NCBI GenBank assembly: GCA_009746045.1
Contig: RPFO01001898.1
Location: forward strand, 186,001 to 250,000
Length of the DNA: 64,000 nucleotides
DNA from: Mesostigma viride
Taxonomy: Eukaryota; Streptophyta; Mesostigmatophyceae; Mesostigmatales; Mesostigmataceae
Direction: 5' to 3'
Below are positions 42,285-52,081 of this stretch, one piece after another. Every line of letters starts with the position of its first letter. The first letter of the stretch is position 1. The notes beneath the pieces were generated by a model that searched no databases, was not told where the DNA came from, and saw only the letters and a list, made by a program, of their open reading frames with translations. The position numbers and the translations under genes are program-made.

Positions 42285-43813
42285 GTGAGAGGGAGGCCCA
42301 GACGGTGGATACTGGAGCCAGGAATGCTGTCCAAGTCCAAGGGATTGGCAGCTGGGATCAAGGGGAAGTCACGTATGCCTGTGGCTGATGCTCTGTCATC
42401 CAAGCATTTAGTCACTGGTCACATGCAGGAGGATGAGGTGCTGCAATTGCAGCCCTTAGGGCCAGACAAACAGCTGGTTTTGCCCAATCCTATGAGCATA
42501 GCCCTGCTAGATGTGATCAAGGCTTTCACCAAAACTGAGGACCTGGCCACCAAGGCCATCCAGGAGGGTAGTTTTGGGAACAGGCCTAAGGAATATTGGG
42601 AAGGGGTCCTATATGTCCACACCCAGCAGGACGCTGATCATGTAGTGACCAGGAAGGTATACGTGCCAGAAATGGCCATTCCTACTGTGTTGCATTGTTT
42701 TCATGATGACGTGACTGCGTGCCACCCTGGGTATGCCAAGCTCCTCCATGAGGTACAGGAGAGGTTTTGGTGGCCTGGTATGACATAAGAGCCTATGTAT
42801 CTACCTGTGATTCCTGTCAAAGAAACAAGGTTAGGACTCAGGCTGCACCAATCTTTCCTATGGCCATGCCCATTCCCTTGAGACCCTGGATCAGTGTGAC
42901 CATGGACTTCATCTGTGGCTTACCCATGTCTGATGCTGGCAATGACAGGATATTGGTGGTGATGGACAGGCTTTCCAGAATGTGCCATCTCATCCCCTGT
43001 AATGCTCACCTGACGGCTGCCCAGTGTGTGGAGTTATTCATGAAGGAGATCTATAGGCTGCATGGTATGCCACGAGTGATCATCACAGATCAGGACCCTT
43101 TGTGGATGTCTGGGTTCTGGAAGTCCTTCTTTGACATCCTGGATACCAAGTTAGCCTTTGGGGTGGCCTACAGGTGTGCCAGCACAGGGGCAGTGGAGAG
43201 ACTGAACCGTATTGTACGGGAATGTCAGAAGCATTACTGCACCCATGATAACAAGGAATGGGACAGGAAGATTCCCTTCATTGAGTTTGCAATCAACAAC
43301 TCACCCCTGGCCCCCCACAACATGTCTCCTTTTGTCATCTGTCATGGCCAATGCCCACTGACACCGTTTGACCTTGAGCTGCCTGACAGGGATGCTGAAG
43401 GCCCCTTCAGGAAACGTCTAGCCTCTGTACAACAACTGATAGCCTCCTTTCAGGAAGCTCATAGCATGGTAGCTTCTCAGATGCTGCATGCTCAAAACAA
43501 CTACTTGAATCATGCTTGGCAACAGGTGTTGGCTACCCACACTTTTGTAGCCCCTGGTGACTTGGTGCTTGTTGAGGCTAACCGTGTGCTACCTGAAAAG
43601 GAGCAATGCAGGAAGCTTCAGCCCTTGTGGCTGGGACCTTTCCCTGTCATGCAGACCTTCCACTATGGGACGGTAGTGCAAGTCCAGGTGCCTTCACACT
43701 GGAGGTTAAAGAACAACGTGTTCCACTTGGCCCAGCTCAAGCTGTACAAACGTAATACCCTGCAGGGTCGTCTTTCTGCTCTTTTTGCCTCAGTGTCCAG
43801 AGGCCTCAATTGA
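42285..43813 (+). pseudogene. Gypsy-2 integrase (one frameshift)
   Basis: The first frame (42285-42788) contains the H2C2 module start (VLHCFHDDVTACHPGYAKLLHEVQERFWWPGM). The reading moves by one frame at about 42780 and continues DIRAYVSTCDSCQRNK to give the two Cys. Catalytic residues are D in VTMDFICGLP, D in IITDQDPLW and E in TGAVERLNR, in place of the usual DGQTERxNR. Then come FAINNSPLAPHNMSPF and an SH3-like end (FVAPGDLVLVEANR, LWLGPFPVMQ, FHLAQLKLYKR). It stops at 43811-43813, next to element E. It would insert element DNA into the genome. Confidence 0.82.
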
Positions 43814-43821
43814 GGCCTTTT

Positions 43822-45547
43822 GGCTCAATTGAGGCCTTTTTTACCAATTAAGATCTCACAAAGTACGGTATTTTGGCGGGAAGGACCGGTCCTATGGGTC
43901 GTCCGGCCCCAGTGGCGCGAATCTGGTACATGTGCTGAGCGTCCTGACCCGTTGGGGTCGACAGGGGTCGACGGTTACTGAAAAATACGTGAGGTGGAAA
44001 AGTACCTATTTTGGCCACTTTCGTGCAACGGGACGAGGAATTTTCACGAATGCACGACCATGGCGGCCTCGACTAAAATGGACCGTATGGCCACGTTCGT
44101 GCATCATTTCGAGCAGTATGGAGCGCGTTGGGCAGATAAATTATCCTTGAAGCTATCCCGACCGCTAAATGTGTCAAAAGTCGATTTATAAATTCGTGGG
44201 GTCGTTATTTGTGTGCTGAATGCCAGGTTAGTGAAGTTCAGATGGGGCGCAGATGGCGTTGATAGTGCGCCTGCCAGCAGGACGATGCTTCGATATGTTG
44301 GGAAGGAGACTAGCGGAACGGCGGGGGGGGATGTTGGGGCAGCCGTGACTAAAGGGGGGCTGGTTATATTCGAGCCTTTTGTCGTGAATCCATAGGTAGA
44401 GGAAGGGGTGTTTTTAGCTAGGAAAAACTGGGTTGCGGACAATAAACGCGCGCGCGCCCCCAGATATGGGAGCGCAATTATGCGAACAGCGCTGGTGAGG
44501 CCGCTGCAGCCGCTTTCATACGTCAATGGACGACGCATGGAGCGTCTGTCCGGCCAGATTAGCGGGCTGCATCGCTTCCGGACAACTTGAAAACGCCGAG
44601 CTTGAGCAGCTTTTCTGATGCAGCCACGTTCAGCGCCAACGCATATGCGTGCTTAGTGATCCCGGGTGTGACGGGTGTGAAAGGTAAGTGCGTCCTGGTG
44701 GTAGAAAGGGAATGGCATCGATTTGCTTGTGATATCGCCAGTTTTTAGCTGCCTATCGGCGCCTAGTGCCGAGGTGACGTAAGGCAGGCTATATTACTTC
44801 GTGCAGTGCTCTGCGGCTGGCCCCCACCGTGTAGACGTGTTTGCTTTCCATAAGAAGCATGGCAGTTCCTGCCATGCTGGCCATATCTCAGGCAACCCTT
44901 GCAAAGCTTAAAATCAAGCTAGAGGTCTAGAAGACAGTGCAAATGGTGTCCAGTTATGCTTGTATATCTTGCCATGTGCTGTTCATCTGCTGCCGCGGCA
45001 GCAAACCCCTGTCAGAATATACCGTAACAACGTAGATATTGGGGCTATGTGAGTGAAGCTAAGCGCTTGGAAGGTCACACCTATCATTATAATGCATGAT
45101 CCTTGTGCGTGTTTGTAATAGAGGCTTTGGATTCCTCATGGTTACGTGCAATACCCATGGCAGGCTGTTGCTGCCTGCAGTGCTGCGCGACAGCCCCGGC
45201 CGTGCAATTGTGTATGAGGCGTCCCTTGGGGAGCATGCCATGTCATGCCATGCTTACCGTGTTGTGGGGAAACCTCGTAAGGTCCAAAAGACACCTAAGA
45301 GGCAGAGGGAACTGAGTACTAGCGCCTTTTTTCCGCTTGCATCTACTATGGTCATGCTGTGTTTATGGTGCCACCGCAGCGACACCCTGTTTTGTTAAAT
45401 CATAATTAAATAGGTATTGGGGCTATATGACTGATGTTAAGTGCTGGCAACCCCAAAACAATCATAATAATGCATGGCCTATGCTCATATTTGGAAAAAA
45501 GTTGTTTGGCTGCATGCAACACCCAATATAAAAAAGGCCTCAATTGA
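43822..45547. mobile_element. DNA element E with palindromic ends, between integrase and chromodomain
   Basis: The two ends carry a 19-bp inverted repeat, TCAATTGAGGCCTTTTTTA (43825-43843) and its complement (45529-45547). Both are embedded in GGCCTCAATTGAGGCC palindromes. GGCCTTTT occurs at 43814-43821 and 45548-45555, a possible 8-bp target duplication. The boundaries are uncertain because the palindrome is repeated on the left. Inside, an imperfect direct repeat is seen (about 45030-45110 and 45403-45490). There is no transposase ORF; Gypsy-2 coding resumes at about 45556. Confidence 0.6.
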
Positions 45548-45555
45548 GGCCTTTT

Positions 45556-45848
45556 CCTGGACATTGGGACATTTTACCCTTTGCGCTGGATTCTGAGGGG
45601 GAGAAGATTTATGAAGTGGAGCAGTTGCTAGCTCACAGGGTCAAGGGCAAGGGTAGGACCAGGCAGCTCCAATTCAAGGTGCACTGGAAAGGGAGTTGGA
45701 GTCTACTGCCACATGGTTGTGGTTATCTGACTGGACTCACTGTCATGCAGTAGTTCAGGCCTACTGCCAACAGCCTGGCCTCACTATTCCTACTTGGTAT
45801 AATGAGTTGGTGATGTCCACTGCTCCCCTTCATACATCTCATGACTAA
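45556..45848 (+). pseudogene. Gypsy-2 chromodomain at the integrase C terminus
   Basis: The reading is KIYEVEQLLAHRVKGKGRTRQLQFKVHWKG and then, one frame over, ELESTATWLWLSDW and VVQAYCQQPG, stopping at 45846-45848. This is the classic chromodomain pattern (Y.VE.IL..R, QYLVKWKGY, .TWEP...L, ...V..Y). Chromodomains in chromovirus integrases direct insertion to modified histones. A 1-nt shift after WKG breaks the frame. Confidence 0.75.
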
Positions 45849-45884
45849 TGGATGGTTTCCTGATGCATGCTGTGATGGTTCCAG

Positions 45885-47033
45885 ATGGAGGAGGAGGCCT
45901 TTGCAACCAACTTGACTGAGGGGCACCTCAGGATGGAAGAGGGTGCTGTGGGGATGCATCCAGAGACGTCCAACCTTCTGGCCCAGGTGGAGTCCTTGTT
46001 TGACAGTATTGTCAGACGTGACCTGAGGAGGGGTCAGCAGATGGATGCTATCAATGGGCTTCTCCATGGGATGATTTCCAAGCAGGATAAGCTGTATGAG
46101 GTCCTGCAAGAGATGTCCTTGTCTCAGTCGCAGGGTGGGGGGTATACCAGCATGACTCTCAGCTCCAACCTCACCCCCATTGTGCAGATCCCTCGTCATG
46201 TGGTACCTGTCAAGAATGTGGTGGCCTATGTGGATCATAGGAAGTGCACAGGACCCTGTGATCACTGTGATACCTTGTCCAAGGCCATAACTGCTCTCAA
46301 CAAGGAGGAGGGAGAGATAGGCTCTGAGGACTTTGTGGAAGAGGTCTTATCCCAGCTGCACCCTCTCCTGTATGAGATTGGCTCTCCTTTTGTGGCTCAT
46401 CTGCTGCACAGGATGTTTGCTTTGGAGCCCACTCCTGAGCTTGACAGGAGGCCTGCTGAGGGCCAGGACCTGATGGCAGGTTTGCCAGAAGCTTTGAAGG
46501 AGGCTTTCAGCCAGTTCCAACCAGTGGGCAAGGGGGAAGCCTCTTATCTGGAGCTGTTGGAGTTGTCTATCCAGCAGGGTGACTTTGACTTGGCTCCTTC
46601 TCAGTCCTGCTCTGTCAGAGGCTGTTTCCCTTTGGAGACCTCCAACCTGTTCTGCCATTTAGGGATGCCCAGGTTCACTGTGGAGCTCAGGACCCGTCTG
46701 ACGCCCTTAAGGGTTCTGGTACCACTGATAGGTGCTAGGTGGCCTGTGGTCAAGGCCTTCCTGCAGTTCTGGTGGGCGTATAGGTCGTGGGTGAGCAGGC
46801 ACAAGACGTCCTCTCAGTGGGTCTTGGACCCTGAGTGTCAGTCTGTGGTCACTCTTTCTTACCCAGGGTCCTGCAGCCGTTATGCTGCCCAGATGGTGAA
46901 GGGAGCTGCTGAGACTTGCATGGTGGAGCAGGTCAGCAAGAACTGGTCTGAGTTAGCTCACATGGTGGAGCAGTTCCCAGTCTTTGGGCCTAAGTGCAGG
47001 GATGGCCAGAATGGGGGATGGTACAGCCTGTGA
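45885..47033 (+). CDS. Gypsy-2 ORF3: 382-residue accessory protein of unknown function
   Basis: Intact ORF between pol and the 3' LTR. The N-terminal third is coiled-coil-like (SNLLAQVESLFDSIVRRDLRRGQQMDAINGLL, KQDKLYEVLQEMS). A Cys cluster follows (CTGPCDHC, about residues 122-129). Then come an acidic helical region (SEDFVEEVLSQLHPLLYEIG) and a C-terminal part with an aromatic patch (FLQFWWAYRSW). No signal peptide or clear membrane segment, so nothing supports an envelope. It is intact while gag and integrase are broken. I do not recognise a family. Confidence 0.7.
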   Translation: MEEEAFATNLTEGHLRMEEGAVGMHPETSNLLAQVESLFDSIVRRDLRRGQQMDAINGLLHGMISKQDKLYEVLQEMSLSQSQGGGYTSMTLSSNLTPIVQIPRHVVPVKNVVAYVDHRKCTGPCDHCDTLSKAITALNKEEGEIGSEDFVEEVLSQLHPLLYEIGSPFVAHLLHRMFALEPTPELDRRPAEGQDLMAGLPEALKEAFSQFQPVGKGEASYLELLELSIQQGDFDLAPSQSCSVRGCFPLETSNLFCHLGMPRFTVELRTRLTPLRVLVPLIGARWPVVKAFLQFWWAYRSWVSRHKTSSQWVLDPECQSVVTLSYPGSCSRYAAQMVKGAAETCMVEQVSKNWSELAHMVEQFPVFGPKCRDGQNGGWYSL

Positions 47034-47409
47034 GAAGATAGGCTTGGAAGAAGGTTGGGGTGGAAATAAGGTGGAAGCAAGGAGGAGTTGGACTGTGGTG
47101 TGAGGGGGGGATTCCAGGATGGATGATGGGGGAGACTCCAGTCCAGTTTTGATGTTCCAGTCCAGAGCTCCAGTTCCAGAATGCTGAAGATTCGACTTCC
47201 AGTGTTGCTGTGTTTGATGGTTTCCAGAAGTAGACTAAGATGTGATTATTCTCTTCTGAGGACTTGAGACTAGATGTTTATGAGATAGGAGGCCCTGGTT
47301 ACAGGGATGTAAAAACCCATCTGCTTTTCCCAAGGGATGGTGGATTTCTGTTCAATGTTACTTCTCCTCAGGGGATCAGTAGTGGTTTGTGGAACTGGTG
47401 GTTCCAATC

Positions 47410-47423
47410 TTGAGGGGGAGATA
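47410..47423 (+). promoter_or_regulatory. Gypsy-2 polypurine tract
   Basis: TTGAGGGGGAGATA lies immediately before the TG of the 3' LTR, the usual position and composition of the plus-strand primer. Confidence 0.75.
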
Positions 47424-48138
47424 TGTAACAAGCAAAAATGATTTGTTGTTACACCCCTTGTTTTGTGAACGTTTGGCGTTTAATTGAGGACTTTTGGATC
47501 AGTATTGAGAAAGTTATGAGATTTCTGAGACGGAGGTACTTGGAACTTAGACTTTGTCAACCGACTGTCAGGAGCCCTCATTGGTCGTGGCCTGATCCAC
47601 GTGGGGCTATAGTTTGTTGGTCGGTACTACCAAGTCTTAAATGATCCTTTGGGACTTTAGTGCTTACTACAGATCTGAGATCTCACGAATAGATTCTGCC
47701 AGGCTGGTTGTGGTGTTGTTCTGTTTTGTGTGACTAGGATGGATACGAAGATCTTGTTGAGAATTCCATGATTCTGATTGGTTCCTTTCAGGCTAAGGTT
47801 GAGGCTAGCTCGACAATCACGTCGATATCATGGACGTGGGGTCGCCATTGTCACTACGTTGGTTTTGATCCATCATGGTATAATAAAGCTTGTCTTTGTT
47901 GTCCATTCATAAAGCTCTTTGGTACTAGACTACTTGCAGTTCCACAGAAGGCGTCTAGGGCACACGCTTGTCGTTGTGTCTACAAGGGGTTGTGGTTCCT
48001 TTAATCACGTCGCTGTGGAATCTTCACCTCAACGTTGCCTGGATAACTTGAAGTTCTGTGACCCAAGAAAGCAACCCAGGTAAAAGATCTTTCGTATTGG
48101 ACTATGGATGATGTTGATGATCATTTTTAGTCGTTACA
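47424..48138 (+). repeat. Gypsy-2 3' LTR
   Basis: 715 bp. Matches 34913-35626 with about five visible differences. It ends GTTACA and is followed by target copy GTTGG. Confidence 0.9.
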
Positions 48139-48359
48139 GTTGGCTACCAAAAATCAAGGTCATATAGTTCCCTGAGTTTGTAGCTTGCTGAGCTATTTAC
48201 ATCATGGAAATGGCAAAACCTTGAACAGTTATTAATTTTCCCGCAAAACAGGTCATTTTTTACCGGACATTGGGAATAAACATATCATGAACACTTCCGA
48301 TAAGGCCAAAAAATCAACAAAAATTCCGGCTAACAGGGGGACAGCAGTGTTCCAAGTCC

Positions 48360-48745
48360 CAGGTCATTCCGACAAGTCTAGCTCAAGTTATTGCGTCAGA
48401 CGTGTTTTCAGAATAATGCCCGCTAAAACAGAAAATGTCACTATATCAGCCCTTGTAAGCATCCTGCACAAGGCAGGCAGGGCAAAACCAATCCCCATTG
48501 GGCTCCTTAGTCAACGGGGGGTCAGCGCAGCACCCATGCAGTCCTCCCTTGCACCCGAATGTGCTGCACAGCAGGAAAGGGACACCGTCAATTTCATCCG
48601 GGGACGCACATGCAAGGCAAGGAATATCATCAACATCATTCTCATCATCACTACTACCTTCCCCATCGTCCCCCTGCCCCTCCTTTTGCATCACGTCGTG
48701 GCAGCCACCCTTAAAACAGGTCATTCCGACAAGTCTAGCTCAAGT
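48360..48745. repeat. 29-bp direct repeats flanking the PHD ORF
   Basis: The sequence starting CAGGTCATTCCGACAAGTCT occurs at 48360-48388 and again at 48717-48745 without a visible mismatch. Weaker similarity (ATGC..GCTAAAAC) follows both copies. It could mark a duplication or insertion that brought in the PHD segment. Confidence 0.7.
48446..48724 (-). CDS. PHD-finger ORF
   Basis: A 92-residue frame. After an acidic stretch (GDDGEGSSDDENDVDDIP) it reads CLAC…LLCSTFGCKGGLHGCC…GDWFCPAC. The spacing C-x2-C, C-x4-C, H, C, W-x-C-x2-C fits the C4HC3 PHD finger that reads histone tails or mediates protein contacts. It lies in the right part of element G and is flanked by a 29-bp direct repeat (48360-48388 and 48717-48745). 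It may be a captured exon of a host chromatin gene or part of a transposon protein. I see no flanking exons. Confidence 0.65.
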   Translation of the reverse strand: MTCFKGGCHDVMQKEGQGDDGEGSSDDENDVDDIPCLACASPDEIDGVPFLLCSTFGCKGGLHGCCADPPLTKEPNGDWFCPACLVQDAYKG

Positions 48746-50559
48746 AATAAGGTTATGCGTGCTAAAACCTTAACATAAGCTTAAGGGTTTTTTTCTTTGT
48801 ATATGGCCACTTAGGCATGCTGTTTTCATCCAAAAAGCCAGGAGGCATGCCCCACTCAATCACAAAACATAAGCAAACGGCTAGGCACCACATCTGCCCT
48901 CACCTGCCCTCGGCATGGCCAACCTTGCCAGCGCAAGCATAGCAACACGATCGCTAGGCATACATGCCAAGAGAGCATACACTATACTCTACCCAAGGTT
49001 ACCTTGTAAACTTCATGCCAAGAACTCAGCAAATCTATGATCAAAAGCACATATAATTAACTCTAGCACACTGATGACGACACATGCTCAAGGTTGGGGG
49101 TCACTGTGGCACGCACTGATGGGTTTCCTAGACGACCACTCACCACCTGACAAGGCGCTAAGGACCACTCAGAAAGCAAGTAAGCACAATCATGATCACA
49201 ATTTACATGCCATCAACATGGATCAAATCCATGCTGAATATGTTATCAAGTACAAAGGGGTGGCCACGCACCTCATACTCCTTCACCGTCCCTCGAGCAT
49301 GGCCAGACTTTTAAGTACGTGAATAGCAATAATGATGATGGCACTAACATGCATTACCAGCATTGTCTATGTTTCTCCCAGGTTAGAGTGTAAGGGTTAT
49401 GCCAACCAAGCTTACCAACACAGCAAAAACTCCTTAACTGCCCTACCCGACATGGGCAACAAACTGGAACTATCGAGGGCAAGGAACCAAGGAGATCATG
49501 GCATACAAAGCTTGCATGCAGTCAACCATGTCAACCATGGTTGGCTCAGCACATTGCTGTCTTGTCACATCATCATAACAAGGAAAGCTCAAATAAACCA
49601 ATGATGGCAGCTATCTACATGCAGTCACACAAATGCAATATCTCCAACATGATCGTCGATAAAAAAACTTCCTTCCCTGCACGATAAAATGCAAAGAAAC
49701 CAGTGGCAGCCGTTCAGCTTCTGACCGCTGTGATGCCGCTGCGAGGAAAGGGTGCGTCACTATCACACAACAAGAAGCGTCCATACGCACAACATCCTTG
49801 CCAGAACACGTGCTATGAAATCCCTTACGCCTTCCCTAGGATCTATCGGCTGAAACTGAAGCGGATTTGATCAAGACATCAACGAAAACAAGCTAAAGCT
49901 GCCAGGTATTCGTCAACACGACGGCAAGCAACGGAGAGTTAACTGGCGCAAACTTACCAAAACGAACGCAAAAAACTTCGAACGATGAGCTCTTCGAAGA
50001 AAGAACTGATAGTAGATAACAGTCGCCACAAATCTATACCTTGCCCTCGTAGATCCCTCGCCCAGGCGCGCAACAACGGCCGTTCTTCCATGGAAGGTTC
50101 CGACATGCACTGCGCAGGCCTGAACATGCACTTACCGAGAATGGCCGAATATGTAGCAAAAAGCACCCGTTTGGTTTAGAATTCGATGCTACCGATATGA
50201 ATGCATCCTTCACGGTAAAAAAGACCCCCAAACCTGAGAATTTACTGCCGCAATCACGAATTCTATTTTATTCCGCGCGACCAAAAAATGCAGATTACCC
50301 CCCATGCCGATGGCAGTAAAAGAAAGCAGCGATATTGTAAACCAGCCACTTGCCGCCGCAACCCAACATCATTAAATCATCGTCTTCAACATCCAAGCAT
50401 TTTTTTTGCATTTCTCTAGCCCTACATTGCCAGTTTTGCCTAAACGCAGTCGCCATGGCCACTTCCGCAAGTGGTGCGCGCACGGAGCACCCACTTTTCA
50501 CGGTACGGCCGGTGCCGCGAATTTTTTCGCGCGGAAAATATTCGGCGCGCCACGTCCCC
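48746..50559. other. Right part of element G, no gene seen
   Basis: A mostly AT-balanced stretch rich in CATG and GCATGC strings, without a convincing coding frame. It ends at the proposed inverted repeat GCCACGTCCCC next to TTAA (50560-50563). Confidence 0.45.
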
Positions 50560-50563
50560 TTAA

Positions 50564-52081
50564 CTTAATTCAGGGCCGCACTCTTCGTGTGGTGCAGCAA
50601 GGGCTCAGGACTGGTATGGTGGTAGCCGGTAGGGGGTGTGATGAAGACCTTGATTGCCATGGATATCCGGCGTGGCGGAGGGGCCGCAGGGAGCGAGGCA
50701 CCATGGAGGAGGCGATGGAGCGATTGAGGAAATGTAGGCAGTAGCCCGGGGCCCAGCAGCGGCGGTTTCAGTGGAAATATTGCTGGACGTGGTGCGTGCG
50801 ACCGGTGGGATGGGTAGGCACTGCCTGCCATCACCCGAACATTTGCTGTTACGTCACAGCCCACAGTCGACCATATCATCGTGTGAAGACGATTCGGTAG
50901 ATGATTCGTGTTTGGAGGAACCGGAGACGGGCCTTGCTGCGAATCGAGGGCGTGATATTGCATGGGGAAAATGGGTTTTTGGAAATCACACCCGGTGTTG
51001 GCAACACCCGATGACAGATGACAATGACGAGAGGCTACGGTACGCGTCGATAAATACGGGTAACGCTTGCGAAAGGAACGGTGTGGGCCGATAAATACGG
51101 GTAACGCTTGCAGACGCGGCGGCATGAGCCGGAAACGTTGTGATCAGGGACGAAACGAACGGAAAGCGCAGCCTACTGGCTCATACTGCTGAGGGCGCCG
51201 ACGCACATGCCTGTGCGAACTGTATCGATCGCACGCGCCCCGGCGCGTAAACTTATATGGTGCGTAAGTACACATGACAGAAGAAAATGCTGGCGCGTCA
51301 AATGCCAAGCGGAGCCTCGCCGCAGGATGGAAGGCAGAATAAGTCCATCACCAATTTCACCATGGCCAGGGCGCGAGCCGCGGGGGGACTTTGGCCTAGT
51401 ATATAATAAATTCAACTCCACACCAAAGGAATTGACGGACCGAAAGAATTTAGCGGCATCTGTGCCAGTCAAGTAGGCTGGGGAAATGTCAATCAACGGC
51501 CGAATTAGTATTGCGTTGCGGTGCTAGCTGGTATGACAAACTAGTCAAGAAAACAGGGCTGTTAGATTGGTTCCTTCGGCTGTGCTGTGGAGGGAATCCG
51601 GCGGGTTGTGCGCAACAATTTTCATGCCTCATTGATTATATTCGCATGTTAATAAGTAATTTCAACCTCCATGGACGTGCGGGCACAAGACGACGATATC
51701 AAGGCAAATATTTTATTGCAGGACGCAGGTCCCATGGTGGCATGGTCGGTGTTATGTGTCGTAAGGGCGGGATGGCCACTTCAGGATCAGCTGCTCCGCA
51801 GATAAAGGCATGCTTGGGATGTTGTGGTTTGGGGCAGGTAAAGGCCACTAGGTGTCCTTGGCGCTTGTGACCACTGACCACATGCCGTTCACATCATGAG
51901 TTTCTACACGGCATTGGCGCCCTTCTCGGCTGCAGGCCAATTCTAGGAAGCAGGTTTGTGCTGTGCAGTGGGGTCGGGTGAGGGGTGCCGGGTGACCACC
52001 GCAGTGGCCCGGTGTCGGCAAGATGACGACCGGGAGCGCCAGAACTGTCTGCGTTGTAGCACACAAAGCTCTATTTACGGT
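50564..52081. other. Unassigned DNA, possible weak coding at 50771-51094 (+)
   Basis: An open frame at 50771-51094 reads a Ser/Asp/Glu-rich segment (SSCEDDSVDDSCLEEPETG, then GRDIAWGKWVFGNHTRCW). It could be a real exon, but I recognise no family and there is no start context. A 22-bp direct repeat (GATAAATACGGGTAACGCTTGC) begins near 51049 and again near 51091. The rest shows nothing I can name. Confidence 0.3.

Larger units (their letters stand above)
34913..48138 (+). mobile_element. Gypsy-2: full-length Ty3/Gypsy LTR retrotransposon with chromodomain and extra 3' ORF
   Basis: LTRs of 714 and 715 bp (TGTAACA...GTTACA) differ at about five positions by eye. They are flanked by the 5-bp duplication GTTGG (34908-34912 and 48139-48143). 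The order is LTR, primer site, leader with foldback insertion, gag, protease, RT/RNase H, integrase, chromodomain, ORF3, polypurine tract and LTR. Insertions are the palindrome (35707-36419), F (38906-40249) and E (about 43822-45547). Without them the element is about 9.4 kb. Frameshifts and stops in gag and integrase suggest it is inactive. Confidence 0.9.
34682..50559. mobile_element. Probable TTAA-targeting DNA element G, split by Gypsy-2
   Basis: The left end, TTAA (34678-34681) then GGGGAGGTGGC, matches the right end, GCCACGTCCCC then TTAA (50560-50563), as an 11-bp inverted repeat with one mismatch. Gypsy-2 and its duplicated GTTGG account for about 13.2 kb. The remaining 2.65 kb includes the PHD-finger ORF at 48446-48724. 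There is no recognisable transposase. The short inverted repeat makes this the least certain of the TTAA elements. Confidence 0.5.

Noticed and set aside
48287-48778. 163-codon plus-strand frame over the PHD ORF
   Set aside because: It is antisense to the PHD finger, and its composition is explained by the opposite strand.
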